The notes beneath the pieces are model-generated. The model had not been told where the DNA came from and made no database searches. It worked only from the letters and a program-made list of their open reading frames with translations. The position numbers and the translations under genes are program-made. Source: [Mycobacterium] stephanolepidis (lineage in GTDB: Bacteria > Actinomycetota > Actinomycetes > Mycobacteriales > Mycobacteriaceae). From it: DNA of 64,000 bases. Shown in pieces: positions 1-8,966 of the stretch (the first letter of the stretch is position 1; every line of letters starts with the position of its first letter). The stretch spans positions 3,782,001 through 3,846,000 of the forward strand of contig NZ_AP018165.1 of NCBI RefSeq assembly GCF_002356335.1, read 5' to 3'.

Positions 1-305
1 ATCGGGTGCTGATCAACGTCGACACCTTCGCCGTCCTCAAATGGATCGACACGCCATACCCCGACCTGGCGTGGCGCTACGACCCCGATCGGCCCGAGAG
101 CATCCATCCCGAGGACACCGCGGTGGCGAGAAAAATGCGGGAAGAACTGCGGACAGGCTCAACCGCCGGGGTGCTCCGGGTGCGCGCCGTGTCCGGCGGA
201 TGGCTGCAACTGCACGCCTCGGCCACCAGATTCGCGTTGCGTGACAATGCTTTTGCGGCCCTTGTCACCCTGACGGCGGCCCCGCGGCCGAACGCTCAGT
301 CGTAG
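1..305 (+). CDS. 3' end of a PAS/GAF-like regulatory protein (partial)
   Basis: The reading frame is open at the left edge and ends at the TAG at 303-305, so this is probably the C-terminal 100 or so residues of a longer gene; a GTG at position 6 is the only internal start. The fragment contains WIDTPYPDLAWRYDP and IHPEDTAVARKM, which resembles the terminal PAS-fold part of mycobacterial DUF5593-type proteins that pair a PAS-like with a GAF-like domain. That family call is from memory and moderate at best. Function unknown; a signalling or ligand-sensing role is inference. Confidence 0.5.
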   Translation, partial: RVLINVDTFAVLKWIDTPYPDLAWRYDPDRPESIHPEDTAVARKMREELRTGSTAGVLRVRAVSGGWLQLHASATRFALRDNAFAALVTLTAAPRPNAQS

Positions 306-388
306 ACCACCGGGGCCCGAGCGGCTCTGTTCGGCGCGCGTGCGCCGGTTCTGGCGGTGGGTCTTTCGCTCAACTCAGCTGTTCTGGC

Positions 389-394
389 TAGGCT
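389..394 (+). promoter_or_regulatory. -10 hexamer for a leaderless start (TAGGCT)
   Basis: TAGGCT fits TANNNT and lies exactly 6 bases before the ATG at 401, where there is no ribosome-binding site. This spacing puts the transcription start on the A of the ATG, the arrangement known for leaderless mycobacterial mRNAs. Inferred, not measured. Confidence 0.5.
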
Positions 395-400
395 TGCCGC

Positions 401-1726
401 ATGGCTGCTGACATCGTTCCCATCGAACTCGGGCTCACAGAGGGTGACGTGGTCACCCTGTGGGCCCCGCGGTGGCGCGACGCCGGGGACGAGTGGGAGG
501 CGTTTCTCGGCAAGGACGACGATCTGTACGTGTTCGAGTCGGTTGCCGATCTGGTGGCCTTCGTGCGGACCGACAACGACAACGATCTGGTAGATCACCC
601 GGCCTGGTCAACGCTGGGTGCGCTGTCGGCCGACGAGCTCGAGCCCGACGACGACAATCGCTTCGACCTGATCGGGGTGCCGGAGCTGGTTGCCGACAAG
701 CCGAGCGAGGACGCCGTCGATACGCTGCGCGCCACGCTGGCGATCGTGGCCTCCATCGGCGCGGTCTGCGAGTTGGCGCCCATCAACAAGCTCATCAACG
801 GCAACCCGGTGCTGGGCACGCTGTCGAGCGGGGCCGAAAGCTTCACCGGTAAAGACGGATTGAAGCGGTGGAACCAGATCGGTGCCATTGTCGGCAAGTC
901 GTGGGACTCGGTGGTCGACGCCATCGACGAGATCGCCGCCACGCCGGATGTCGATGAAGAGCTCTCTGCCGCCGCGGATGCCGAGCTGCTTGCAGCCGCG
1001 GAAAATGCGGTCGACAATGACGATGACCTCGAGGATGACGACGAGCTGGAACTGCTCGACGAGGAATCCGACTCAAGCACCGAGAGCTCGGACGACGAAG
1101 ACGACGCTGACGACGAAGACGAAGAAGACACCGAGGACGACGACGCTGACGACGAAGACGCCCCGGTTCTGGGCGGCGATGAGGACTTCTGGCTAGAAGT
1201 CGGCATCGACCCGATCCAGATGATCACCAACTCGGGAACGTTCTACACGCTGCGCTGCTACCTCAACGATGAGCCGATCTTCCTGGGACGCAACGGAAGA
1301 ATCAGTGTGTTCGGGTCTGAGCGGGCGCTGGCCCGTTATCTGGCCGACGAGCACGATCACGACCTGTCCGACCTGAGCACCTATGACGACATCCGCACCG
1401 CCGCCACCGACGGCTCGCTGCGGATCGACATCACCGATGACAACATCTACGTGTTCACCGGCCTCGCCGACGACCTGGAAGACGGCATCGACGAGGTGGA
1501 CCGGGATCAGCTCGAGCTGGCGGTGGAGCTGCTGACCGATGTCGCCGAGTACTCCGAGGACGACAGCGTGGACGCCGAACTGGATGGCGACACCGCACTG
1601 GGCAAGTTGGTCGGGCATCTGCTCGAACCGGATAAGCACGACGAGCCAAAGGGCCCCTTCGCCGATGCGGCCGAGAGTTGGCGGACGCTGGAGCGGGCCT
1701 TGGAAGCACGGCTGCGCCGCGAGTAG
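401..1726 (+). CDS. Acidic conserved protein of the Rv3311 family (often annotated primosomal protein)
   Basis: A 441-residue protein matching M. tuberculosis Rv3311 (about 420 aa) in type and position, directly before the add-deoA-cdd operon. Two globular parts flank a very acidic linker (residues about 205-260, almost only D, E and S). The two parts look related: residues 35-70 (FLGKDDDLYVF...) and 294-330 (FLGRNGRISVF...) share FLG, a VF strand, a helix and an acidic D/H-rich tail, suggesting an internal duplication. No catalytic motif, signal peptide or membrane segment is visible. The name primosomal protein given to relatives has no support that I can see here. Function unknown; confidence is for the gene, not a role. 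Confidence 0.85.
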   Translation: MAADIVPIELGLTEGDVVTLWAPRWRDAGDEWEAFLGKDDDLYVFESVADLVAFVRTDNDNDLVDHPAWSTLGALSADELEPDDDNRFDLIGVPELVADKPSEDAVDTLRATLAIVASIGAVCELAPINKLINGNPVLGTLSSGAESFTGKDGLKRWNQIGAIVGKSWDSVVDAIDEIAATPDVDEELSAAADAELLAAAENAVDNDDDLEDDDELELLDEESDSSTESSDDEDDADDEDEEDTEDDDADDEDAPVLGGDEDFWLEVGIDPIQMITNSGTFYTLRCYLNDEPIFLGRNGRISVFGSERALARYLADEHDHDLSDLSTYDDIRTAATDGSLRIDITDDNIYVFTGLADDLEDGIDEVDRDQLELAVELLTDVAEYSEDDSVDAELDGDTALGKLVGHLLEPDKHDEPKGPFADAAESWRTLERALEARLRRE

Positions 1727-1754
1727 TGCGCGGCCGGCCCGTCTACCGTGACGG

Positions 1755-2843
1755 TTAACCGATCAGGACCGCATATCCGGGTTTGATCACGTCATCGATG
1801 ATCGCCAGCCGTTCATCGAACGGGATAAAGGCTGATTTCATCGCGTTGATGGTGAATCGCTGAAGATCGCTCCAGCCATACCCGAACGTCTCGACAAGTC
1901 GCAGCATCTCGCGGCTCATCGAGGTATCGCTCATCAGCCGGTTGTCGGTGTTCACGGTCACCCGGAATCGCAACCGTGCCAGCAGATCGAAGGGATGATC
2001 GGCAATGCTGGCGACCGCTCCCGTCTGCACATTCGAGCTCGGGCACAGCTCCAACGGCACGCGGGTGTCACGCAGGAGCGATGACAGCCGACCCAGATGC
2101 GCCGTGCCGTCCGGATCGATGTCGATATCGTCGACGATCCGCACGCCGTGGCCCAGCCGGTCGGCACCGCAGAAGGCGATCGCCTCATGGATCGAGGGCA
2201 ATCCAAATCCCTCACCGGCGTGGATGGTGAACCGGGCGTTGGCATTACGCATGTACTCGAAGGCGTCGAGGTGGCGGCTCGGCGGATAACCCGCCTCGGC
2301 TCCGGCGATGTCGAACCCGACCGCACCCCGATCGCGGAACTTCACGGCCAACTCGGCGATCTCCCGCGACCGTGCGGCATGCCGCATCGCGGTGACCAGG
2401 GTGCGCACCTTGATGCGCTTGCCGGCCGCACTCGCCTGCCGTTCCCCGTCGGCGAAACCGGCCAACACGGCGTCCATGACGTCGTCGAGGGTCAGGCCGG
2501 CATCGATGTGCAGCTCCGGGGCAAAGCGCACCTCGGCGTACACCACGCCATCGGCGGCAAGGTCCTCGACGCATTCGGCAGCCACGCGGTGCAGCGCCGC
2601 CGCCGTCTGCATCACTCCCACGGTGTGCGCGAAGGTCTCCAGATACCGCTCCAGGGAGCCACTGTCTGCGGCGGTGCGGAACCACGAAGCCAGGGCAGTC
2701 TCGTCCTCGGCAGGCAGGCTCTCGTACCCGGATTCCCGGGCAAGATCCAGGACGGTGCCGGGCCGCAGCCCCCCGTCAAGATGGTCATGAAGAAGCGCCT
2801 TGGGAGCCTGGGTGATTGACACCAAATTAAGTTCGGCCGTCAC
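1755..2843 (-). CDS. add: Adenosine deaminase
   Basis: Deaminates adenosine and deoxyadenosine to inosine forms in purine salvage, in the cytosol. The 362-residue protein has the metal-binding HDH at residues 19-21, IHAGEG, the LGHGVRI motif and a late NTDNR where many deaminases have NTDD; as I recall, mycobacterial Add has the same substitution. It is the last gene of a cdd-deoA-add operon: its GTG overlaps the deoA stop as GTGA, implying translational coupling. Size and place match Rv3313c (365 aa). Confidence 0.95.
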   Translation of the reverse strand: MTAELNLVSITQAPKALLHDHLDGGLRPGTVLDLARESGYESLPAEDETALASWFRTAADSGSLERYLETFAHTVGVMQTAAALHRVAAECVEDLAADGVVYAEVRFAPELHIDAGLTLDDVMDAVLAGFADGERQASAAGKRIKVRTLVTAMRHAARSREIAELAVKFRDRGAVGFDIAGAEAGYPPSRHLDAFEYMRNANARFTIHAGEGFGLPSIHEAIAFCGADRLGHGVRIVDDIDIDPDGTAHLGRLSSLLRDTRVPLELCPSSNVQTGAVASIADHPFDLLARLRFRVTVNTDNRLMSDTSMSREMLRLVETFGYGWSDLQRFTINAMKSAFIPFDERLAIIDDVIKPGYAVLIG

Positions 2844-4129
2844 GCCGAAAGTCTATCGATGATGAGGGCGGCCGCAGGGGGTGCCGCACCGACACCCCAC
2901 CCGCCTTCTAACGCGTCCAGCGCTGCGGGCATCCGTTCGGGGGTATCGGTGTACAGCGTGAACAGCGGTTCACCGGCGACCACCGGCTCACCCGGGCGCC
3001 GGTGAATACGCACGCCCGCGCCATGTTGCACCGACTCGCCCGGGCGGCTGCGCCCGGCCCCGAGCCGCCACGCGGCGACCCCGACCGGCATCGCATCGAT
3101 GTGATGCACCACACCGCTGGACGGAGCGAGAACAGTCTCCTGGCACTGGCCGACCGGCAACGGCACCAAGAGATTCCCGCCCTGCGCGCTGATCATCGCC
3201 CGGAACACATCCATCGCGGTGCCGTCGGTCAACGTCGCGGCCGGGTCCTTGCCGTCGATACCGGCAGCGGCAAGCATCTCGCGGGCCAGAGCCACCGTGA
3301 GTGCGACAACGTCATCGGGGCCTCCCCCGGCCAGCACGTCAAGTGATTCCTGCACCTCGACCGCGTTTCCCGCGGTGGCCCCGAGCGGCGTATCCATCGC
3401 GGTAAGCAGTGCGCTGGTGGCGACCCCGTGCGCAGTGCCCAGATCGACCATCGCCGAGGCCAATTCGCGCGCTTGCTGCTCGGACTTCATGAATGCCCCC
3501 GCGCCCACCTTGACGTCGAGGACCAGCGCGGCGGTGCCCTCGGCCAGCTTCTTACTCATGATCGACCCGGCGATGAGCGGTATCGATTCCACTGTGCCGG
3601 TGATATCCCGCAACGCGTACAGCTTTCGATCGGCGGGAGCCAACGAGGCCCCGGCCGCACAGATCACCGCCCCGACATCGGAAAGCTGCTGACGTATCTC
3701 ATCGTTGGTGAGGTCCACCCGGATGCCCGCGATGGACTCAAGCTTGTCCAGGGTGCCGCCGGTATGCCCGAGACCGCGTCCGGACAGCTGAGGCACCGCC
3801 GCCCCGCAGGCGGCCACGACCGCGACCAACGGCAGGCTGATCTTGTCCCCCACGCCACCGGTGGAGTGCTTGTCTACGGTCGGGCGAGACAGACCGGACA
3901 GATTCAGCCGCTCACCGGAGGCCAGAATCGCCGCGGTCCATGCCGTCGTCTCGGCAGAGTTCATCCCGCGCAGATAGATCGCCATCAGCAGCGCCGCGAC
4001 CTGCTCCTCACCGATGGAGCCACGGGTGTACTCGCCGATCAGCCAGTCGATCGCTCCCGGACTCAGTTCCCCACCGTCACGCTTGGCGGCGATGATCGAC
4101 GGCATATCGAATGCGTACATGTTTGCCAT
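2840..4129 (-). CDS. deoA: Thymidine phosphorylase
   Basis: Phosphorolyses thymidine or deoxyuridine to the free base plus deoxyribose-1-phosphate in pyrimidine salvage. The 429-residue product contains the signature [13 protein letters not shown], the phosphate-binding SMSKKLAEG segment and a C-terminal PYNP-type domain. Its ATG overlaps the cdd stop (TGATG) and its stop overlaps the add start, so the three genes form one translationally coupled operon. The order equals Rv3315c-Rv3314c-Rv3313c in M. tuberculosis. Confidence 0.95.
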   Translation of the reverse strand: MANMYAFDMPSIIAAKRDGGELSPGAIDWLIGEYTRGSIGEEQVAALLMAIYLRGMNSAETTAWTAAILASGERLNLSGLSRPTVDKHSTGGVGDKISLPLVAVVAACGAAVPQLSGRGLGHTGGTLDKLESIAGIRVDLTNDEIRQQLSDVGAVICAAGASLAPADRKLYALRDITGTVESIPLIAGSIMSKKLAEGTAALVLDVKVGAGAFMKSEQQARELASAMVDLGTAHGVATSALLTAMDTPLGATAGNAVEVQESLDVLAGGGPDDVVALTVALAREMLAAAGIDGKDPAATLTDGTAMDVFRAMISAQGGNLLVPLPVGQCQETVLAPSSGVVHHIDAMPVGVAAWRLGAGRSRPGESVQHGAGVRIHRRPGEPVVAGEPLFTLYTDTPERMPAALDALEGGWGVGAAPPAAALIIDRLSA

Positions 4130-4527
4130 CAGATCCGGCCTCGTTCCAGGTCATCGGGGCCGAAAGCCTCCGGGAGCAGCTCCGCAAGTCGTCGTGGCGC
4201 ATCCGAGTGATCGATCAGCAGGTCAGGGCCGCCGTGTTCGAAAAGTAGCTGACGGCACCGTCCGCAGGGCATCAGGGCCTCACCGCGCGAATCGACACAG
4301 GACAGCGCCACCAGCCGCCCTCCACCGGTGGAGAACAGGGCACACACCACAGAACACTCCGCACAGAGACCTAGCCCATATGAGACATTCTCCACATTGC
4401 AGCCGACGATGACCCGACCATCGTCGACGAGCGCCGCCGCACCCACCGGGTACTTCGAATAGGGCGCATACGCGTACTTGGTTATCGCATATGCCTTGTC
4501 CCGCAACTCATTCCAATCGATCAACAT
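4129..4527 (-). CDS. cdd: Cytidine deaminase
   Basis: Small tetrameric-type zinc cytidine deaminase (132 aa) converting cytidine and deoxycytidine to uridine forms; first gene of the salvage operon. The zinc site is visible as CAEC with the downstream CGRC pair, and the substrate-binding GCNVEN is present. A GGGAGGA stretch lies about 9 bases before the ATG. It is divergent from sdhC across 259 bases. Confidence 0.95.
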   Translation of the reverse strand: MLIDWNELRDKAYAITKYAYAPYSKYPVGAAALVDDGRVIVGCNVENVSYGLGLCAECSVVCALFSTGGGRLVALSCVDSRGEALMPCGRCRQLLFEHGGPDLLIDHSDAPRRLAELLPEAFGPDDLERGRI

Positions 4528-4588
4528 GATCGGGAATCCTCCCTGTCGACCCCATGAGAGTCGCGTCGGCTCATCATTTGCTCGTGCA

Positions 4589-4598
4589 AGGTTTACCT
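4589..4598. promoter_or_regulatory. Palindromic AGGT-TT-ACCT motif between cdd and sdhC
   Basis: The 259-base divergent region between cdd and sdhC (4528-4786) contains AGGTTTACCT, a 4+2+4 near-perfect palindrome inside a longer GTTAGGTAAACCTTG reading on the minus strand. It could be an operator for either operon. It recalls half of an IdeR box, but the spacing does not fit. No other clear element was recognised in the gap. Confidence 0.25.
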
Positions 4599-4786
4599 AA
4601 CTTACTTTGGAGTACGGTGCATTTCGGCGCTTTTCCGTGCTCATGCGATTTCGGCGGCACCTCGGGATGGGTTTAGAGTTCGGATGACGGTTCGCCGACC
4701 ACCGTTGGGCCATCGGTTGCGCGTCATGGACGCCCCCATTTACCGCGCCGTTTGGCCCCAGTCCACCATTGGTGTTGGAGGCCCAC

Positions 4787-5209
4787 GTGACGACTGCGAC
4801 GCCCGATACGGCCACATCTGGCCGTGAAGGTAATCGCCTCAAGCGATCGCTATACCGTGGTGATCCAGGAATGTGGTCCTGGGTCCTGCATCGCATTACC
4901 GGTGCCACGATTTTCTTCTTCCTCTTTGTTCACGTCTTGGATACCGCACTCGTAAGGGTGAGCCCCGAGTCGTACAACTCGGTGATCGAGACCTATAAGA
5001 CCCCGATCGTCGGGCTGATGGAACTCGGCCTGGTCGCGGCGGTGCTGTACCACGCACTCAACGGCGTCCGGGTAATCCTCGTCGATTTCTGGTCCAAGGG
5101 CCCGCGTTATCAGCGGCTCATGCTGTGGATCATCGGCGGCGTCTGGTTTGTGGTGATGGTTCCCGCGGTAACCCGGATTCTCATGCACATGGCGGAGCGT
5201 TTCCTATGA
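4787..5209 (+). CDS. sdhC: Succinate dehydrogenase cytochrome b556 subunit
   Basis: Membrane anchor subunit of succinate:quinone oxidoreductase (complex II). I chose GTG 4787 because GGAGG lies 5 bases before it; TTG 4769 would add six residues without an RBS. The product (140 aa) has a hydrophilic N-terminus, the conserved WSWVLHRITG motif, three membrane helices, and histidines in the first two helices suited to haem binding (FFLFVHVLDT and LYHALNG). The stop overlaps the sdhD start as ATGA. First gene of sdhCDAB, equivalent to Rv3316-Rv3319. Confidence 0.93.
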   Translation: MTTATPDTATSGREGNRLKRSLYRGDPGMWSWVLHRITGATIFFFLFVHVLDTALVRVSPESYNSVIETYKTPIVGLMELGLVAAVLYHALNGVRVILVDFWSKGPRYQRLMLWIIGGVWFVVMVPAVTRILMHMAERFL

Positions 5210-5688
5210 CAACACCTCAGACCGGTCCGAACGCGAGCGCGCGCGCCAATGGCCGCCTCGCTCCCGTGATGGAGCGCAACTACGACCGCCCTGCCGCACT
5301 GGACAATCCACGCGCACCCCGGCGGGCATCGGGCATGCCCAACTTCGAGAAGTACGCGTGGATCTTCATGCGTCTGTCGGGCATCGTCCTGATCTTCTTG
5401 GCACTGGGCCACCTGTTCATCATGCTGATGTGGGACAACGGCGTGTACCGCCTCGACTTCAACTTCGTGGCGCAACGCTGGGCGAGCCCGTTCTGGCAGA
5501 CCTGGGACCTGACGATGCTGTGGCTGGCTCAGCTGCACGGCGGCAATGGCATGCGCACGATCATCGCCGACTACACCCGCAAGGATTCGACCCGGTTCTG
5601 GCTCAATTGCCTGCTGGCACTGTCGATCATCTTTACGGTTGTGCTCGGCACGTACGTCCTGCTGACCTTCAACCCGAACATCGGTTAG
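5206..5688 (+). CDS. sdhD: Succinate dehydrogenase hydrophobic membrane anchor subunit
   Basis: Second membrane subunit of complex II (160 aa). The ATG at 5206 overlaps the sdhC stop (ATGA). A soluble N-terminal tail of about 45 residues precedes three helices; ALGHLFIMLMWDNGV carries a histidine suited to haem or quinone binding and LHGGNGMRTIIADY is the conserved loop. The longer frame opening at 5125 only reads through sdhC. Confidence 0.92.
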   Translation: MTTPQTGPNASARANGRLAPVMERNYDRPAALDNPRAPRRASGMPNFEKYAWIFMRLSGIVLIFLALGHLFIMLMWDNGVYRLDFNFVAQRWASPFWQTWDLTMLWLAQLHGGNGMRTIIADYTRKDSTRFWLNCLLALSIIFTVVLGTYVLLTFNPNIG

Positions 5689-5702
5689 GGGCGATTTCCA
5701 CA

Positions 5703-7457
5703 ATGATTCAGGAACATCGGTACGACGTCGTCATCGTCGGCGCGGGTGGCGCGGGTATGCGCGCCGCAGTGGAAGCCGGACCTCGCGTTCGTACTGCGGT
5801 ACTGACCAAGCTGTACCCGACACGCAGTCACACCGGCGCCGCCCAGGGCGGCATGTGCGCCGCGCTGGCCAACGTCGAGGAAGACAACTGGGAGTGGCAC
5901 ACCTTCGACACCGTCAAGGGCGGCGACTATCTCGCCGACCAGGACGCCGTGGAGATCATGTGCAAGGAGGCCATCGACGCCGTCCTCGACCTCGAAAAGA
6001 TGGGTATGCCGTTCAACCGGACACCCCAGGGTCGAATCGACCAGCGCCGCTTCGGTGGTCACACTCGCGACCACGGTAAGGCGCCGGTGCGCCGCGCCTG
6101 CTACGCCGCGGACCGCACCGGGCACATGATCCTGCAGACGCTGTACCAAAACTGCGTCAAGCACGACGTCGAGTTCTTCAACGAGTTCTACGCACTGGAT
6201 GTCGTACTCACCGAGACGCCCAACGGCCCGGTGGCGACCGGTGTGGTCGCCTACGAGCTCGCGACCGGCGATATCCATGTGTTCCACGCCAAGGCAATCG
6301 TTTTCGCCACCGGCGGTTCGGGCCGCATGTACAAGACCACCTCCAACGCGCACACCCTGACCGGCGACGGCCTGGGCATCGTGTTCCGCAAGGGACTTCC
6401 GTTGGAGGACATGGAGTTCCACCAGTTCCACCCGACGGGCCTAGCCGGTCTGGGCATCCTGATCTCCGAAGCCGTACGCGGTGAGGGCGGTCGTCTGCTC
6501 AACGCCGACGGCGAGCGGTTCATGGAGCGCTACGCCCCCACCATCGTCGACCTGGCACCGCGCGACATCGTCGCGCGCTCAATGGTTCTCGAGGTGCTGG
6601 AGGGCCGCGGCGCCGGACCGAACAAGGACTACGTCTACATCGACGTGCGTCACCTCGGCGCCGACGTGCTGGAAGCCAAGCTGCCGGATATCACCGAATT
6701 CGCCCGTACCTACCTGGGTGTCGATCCGGTCACCGAACTGGTTCCGGTGTACCCCACCTGCCACTACGTGATGGGCGGTATCCCGACCAACATCAAGGGA
6801 CAGGTACTGCGCGACAACGACAACGTGGTTCCCGGTCTGTACGCCGCAGGCGAGTGCGCCTGCGTCTCGGTGCACGGCGCCAACCGGCTGGGCACCAACT
6901 CGCTGCTGGACATCAACGTGTTCGGCCGCCGGGCGGGTATCGCCGCCGCCGAGTACGCCGACGCTCACGACTTCGTCGAACTACCGGAGAACCCGGCCAC
7001 GATGGTCACCAAGTGGGTGGCTGACGTGCTTTCCGAGCACGGCGACGAGCGGGTGGCCGATATCCGCACCGAGCTACAGCAGTCGATGGACAACAACGCC
7101 GCGGTGTTCCGCACCGAAGAGACGCTCAAGCAGGCGCTACAGGACATCCACCGGCTCAAGGAGCGGTACAGCCGAATCACTGTGCACGACAAGGGCAAGC
7201 GCTACAACAGCGACCTGCTCGAGGCCATCGAGCTGGGTTTCCTGCTCGAACTCGCCGAGGTGACCGTGGTCGGTGCGCTCAACCGCAAGGAATCCCGCGG
7301 CGGACACGCCCGCGAGGACTACCCGAACCGGGACGACACCAACTACATGCGACACACCATGGCGTACAAGCAGGGTGCCGAGCTGCTGTCCGATATCCGG
7401 CTGGACTACAAGCCCGTCGTCCAGACCCGGTACGAGCCGATGGAACGGAAGTACTGA
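5703..7457 (+). CDS. sdhA: Succinate dehydrogenase flavoprotein subunit
   Basis: Catalytic FAD subunit oxidising succinate to fumarate on the cytosolic face of complex II. The 584-residue product has an N-terminal GAGGAG dinucleotide fold, His43 in RSHTGAAQGG for the covalent FAD link, the active-site region HPTGLAGLGILISEAVRGEGG, the CHYVMGG segment, and ends in the usual RYEPMERKY. The start at 5703 is 14 bases after sdhD; the frame upstream of it is a shadow of sdhD. Confidence 0.97.
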   Translation: MIQEHRYDVVIVGAGGAGMRAAVEAGPRVRTAVLTKLYPTRSHTGAAQGGMCAALANVEEDNWEWHTFDTVKGGDYLADQDAVEIMCKEAIDAVLDLEKMGMPFNRTPQGRIDQRRFGGHTRDHGKAPVRRACYAADRTGHMILQTLYQNCVKHDVEFFNEFYALDVVLTETPNGPVATGVVAYELATGDIHVFHAKAIVFATGGSGRMYKTTSNAHTLTGDGLGIVFRKGLPLEDMEFHQFHPTGLAGLGILISEAVRGEGGRLLNADGERFMERYAPTIVDLAPRDIVARSMVLEVLEGRGAGPNKDYVYIDVRHLGADVLEAKLPDITEFARTYLGVDPVTELVPVYPTCHYVMGGIPTNIKGQVLRDNDNVVPGLYAAGECACVSVHGANRLGTNSLLDINVFGRRAGIAAAEYADAHDFVELPENPATMVTKWVADVLSEHGDERVADIRTELQQSMDNNAAVFRTEETLKQALQDIHRLKERYSRITVHDKGKRYNSDLLEAIELGFLLELAEVTVVGALNRKESRGGHAREDYPNRDDTNYMRHTMAYKQGAELLSDIRLDYKPVVQTRYEPMERKY

Positions 7458-7458
7458 G

Positions 7459-8241
7459 ATGACTGCGGTTATCGAGAAAGCCGAAGCCGGCGACCCGCCG
7501 CTGCCGCCGGTCCCCGAGGGCGCGGTCATGGTGGAGCTCAAGATTCAGCGCTTCAACCCCGAGGATCCGGACGCCGCCGGATGGCAGAGCTTCCGCGTGC
7601 CGTGCCTACCGACGGACCGGCTGCTGAACCTGCTGCTGTACGTGAAGGGCTACCTGGACGGCACGCTGACCTTCCGCCGCTCCTGCGCGCACGGCGTGTG
7701 TGGTTCGGATGCCATGCGCATCAACGGCGTCAACCGGCTGGCCTGCAAGGTGCTGATGCGGGACCTGCTGCCCAAGAAGCCCAAGAAGATGCTCACCATC
7801 ACCATCGAGCCGATCCGCGGTCTGCCTGTGGAAAAGGACCTGGTGGTCAACATGGAGCCCTTCTTCGACGCATTCCGCGCCGTGAAGCCGTACATGATCA
7901 CCAGCGGCAACCAGCCGACGCGTGAGCACATCCAGAGCCAGACCGACCGCGCGCGCTTCGACGACACCACCAAGTGCATCCTGTGCGCCTGCTGCACCAC
8001 CAGCTGCCCGGTGTTCTGGAGCGATGGAAGCTACTTCGGTCCCGCGGCGATCGTGAACGCGCACCGGTTCATCTTCGACAGCCGCGACGAGGCCGCAGCC
8101 GAGCGCCTGGACATCCTCAACGACGTGGACGGGGTGTGGCGCTGCCGCACCACGTTCAACTGCACCGACGCCTGCCCGCGCGGTATCGAGGTCACCAAGG
8201 CGATCCAGGAGGTCAAGCGCGCACTGATGTTCGCGCGCTAG
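7459..8241 (+). CDS. sdhB: Succinate dehydrogenase iron-sulfur subunit
   Basis: Carries the three Fe-S centres passing electrons from FAD to quinone. The 260-residue product has the plant-type 2Fe-2S cysteines (SCAHGVCGSDAM, then LAC) in the N-terminal domain and two C-terminal cysteine groups (CILCACCTTSCPVFW; CRTTFNCTDACPRG) for the 4Fe-4S and 3Fe-4S centres. The ATG at 7459 lies one base after the sdhA stop. A strong terminator follows. Confidence 0.97.
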   Translation: MTAVIEKAEAGDPPLPPVPEGAVMVELKIQRFNPEDPDAAGWQSFRVPCLPTDRLLNLLLYVKGYLDGTLTFRRSCAHGVCGSDAMRINGVNRLACKVLMRDLLPKKPKKMLTITIEPIRGLPVEKDLVVNMEPFFDAFRAVKPYMITSGNQPTREHIQSQTDRARFDDTTKCILCACCTTSCPVFWSDGSYFGPAAIVNAHRFIFDSRDEAAAERLDILNDVDGVWRCRTTFNCTDACPRGIEVTKAIQEVKRALMFAR

Positions 8242-8259
8242 CCGATCGACCCTTCTGCA

Positions 8260-8301
8260 CCGCCGGGTGTGAGCGCCAATGCTCACGCCCGGCGGTTTTT
8301 T
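8260..8301 (+). terminator. Intrinsic terminator of sdhCDAB
   Basis: A 15-base left arm (8260-8274), a 6-base loop and a perfectly matching right arm (8281-8295) are followed by six T. This is a textbook rho-independent terminator, 18 bases after the sdhB stop. Confidence 0.9.
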
Positions 8302-8354
8302 CTATGCCGGGGCGCGCGCTGTCACACATCTGAGGGCTGCCTCGTCATAGGGAT

Positions 8355-8966
8355 ATGACTGCACAATCACGCAAAACAACCCGTATCAATCCCGTCCCCC
8401 CGCAACATGCCTCCTTGCTCACCCGCATCATGTATCGGGTCGCCAAGCGGCGATACGGCCAAGTGCCCGAGCCATTTACGGTGCTCGCCCACCACCGCAA
8501 GCTGATGGTGGCGGCCGCGATGCACGAGCAGATGCTGGGCAGCGCGTCCAAGGTCTTACCTCCCAGCGTGCGAGAACTCGCGGTGTTCTGGACCGCCCGC
8601 ACGGTGGGTTGCTCATGGTGCGTCGACTTCGGCTCCATGCTGCAGCGGCTCGACGGCCTGGACGTCGAGCGCCTCAAGGCCATCGACGACTATGCGACCT
8701 CCGCGTTGTACACCGATGACGAGCGCGCCGCGATCGCCTATGCCGATGCGATGACCGGCAATCCGCATGACATCACCGACGAGCAGGTCGAGGATTTACG
8801 TCGACGGTTCGGCGATGCCGGGGTGATCGAGCTGACCTACCAGATCGGCGTTGAGAACATGCGCGCCCGGACGTACGCCGCCCTCGGAATCACCGAGCAG
8901 GGCTTCAATTCCGGTGATGCATGCCGGGTTCCGTGGGCCACCCCCCACGACTCCCCGGACGCCTAG
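8355..8966 (+). CDS. Carboxymuconolactone decarboxylase-like (AhpD-fold) protein
   Basis: A 203-residue protein of the carboxymuconolactone decarboxylase/AhpD superfamily. The redox motif GCSWCVDFG (CxxC plus the downstream acidic residue) is complete, so a peroxidase or disulfide-exchange activity is more likely than lactone decarboxylation. It ends tail to tail with sigJ, the two stops sharing CTAG at 8963-8966. ECF41-group sigma factors are typically encoded next to exactly such a gene, and are thought to control it. The substrate is unknown. Confidence 0.85.
   Translation: MTAQSRKTTRINPVPPQHASLLTRIMYRVAKRRYGQVPEPFTVLAHHRKLMVAAAMHEQMLGSASKVLPPSVRELAVFWTARTVGCSWCVDFGSMLQRLDGLDVERLKAIDDYATSALYTDDERAAIAYADAMTGNPHDITDEQVEDLRRRFGDAGVIELTYQIGVENMRARTYAALGITEQGFNSGDACRVPWATPHDSPDA

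Noticed and set aside
595..1230. Long minus-strand frame very rich in serine opposite the Rv3311-like gene
   Set aside because: It is the antisense shadow of the acidic GAC/GAG codon run; no RBS, no domain and full overlap with a well-supported gene.
4585..4600. Possible IdeR iron box upstream of sdhC
   Set aside because: Only half of the 19-base consensus can be aligned and the spacing between half-sites is wrong.
5358..5702. N-terminal extension of sdhA
   Set aside because: It reads through sdhD in another frame; the FAD-binding fold begins a few residues after ATG 5703.
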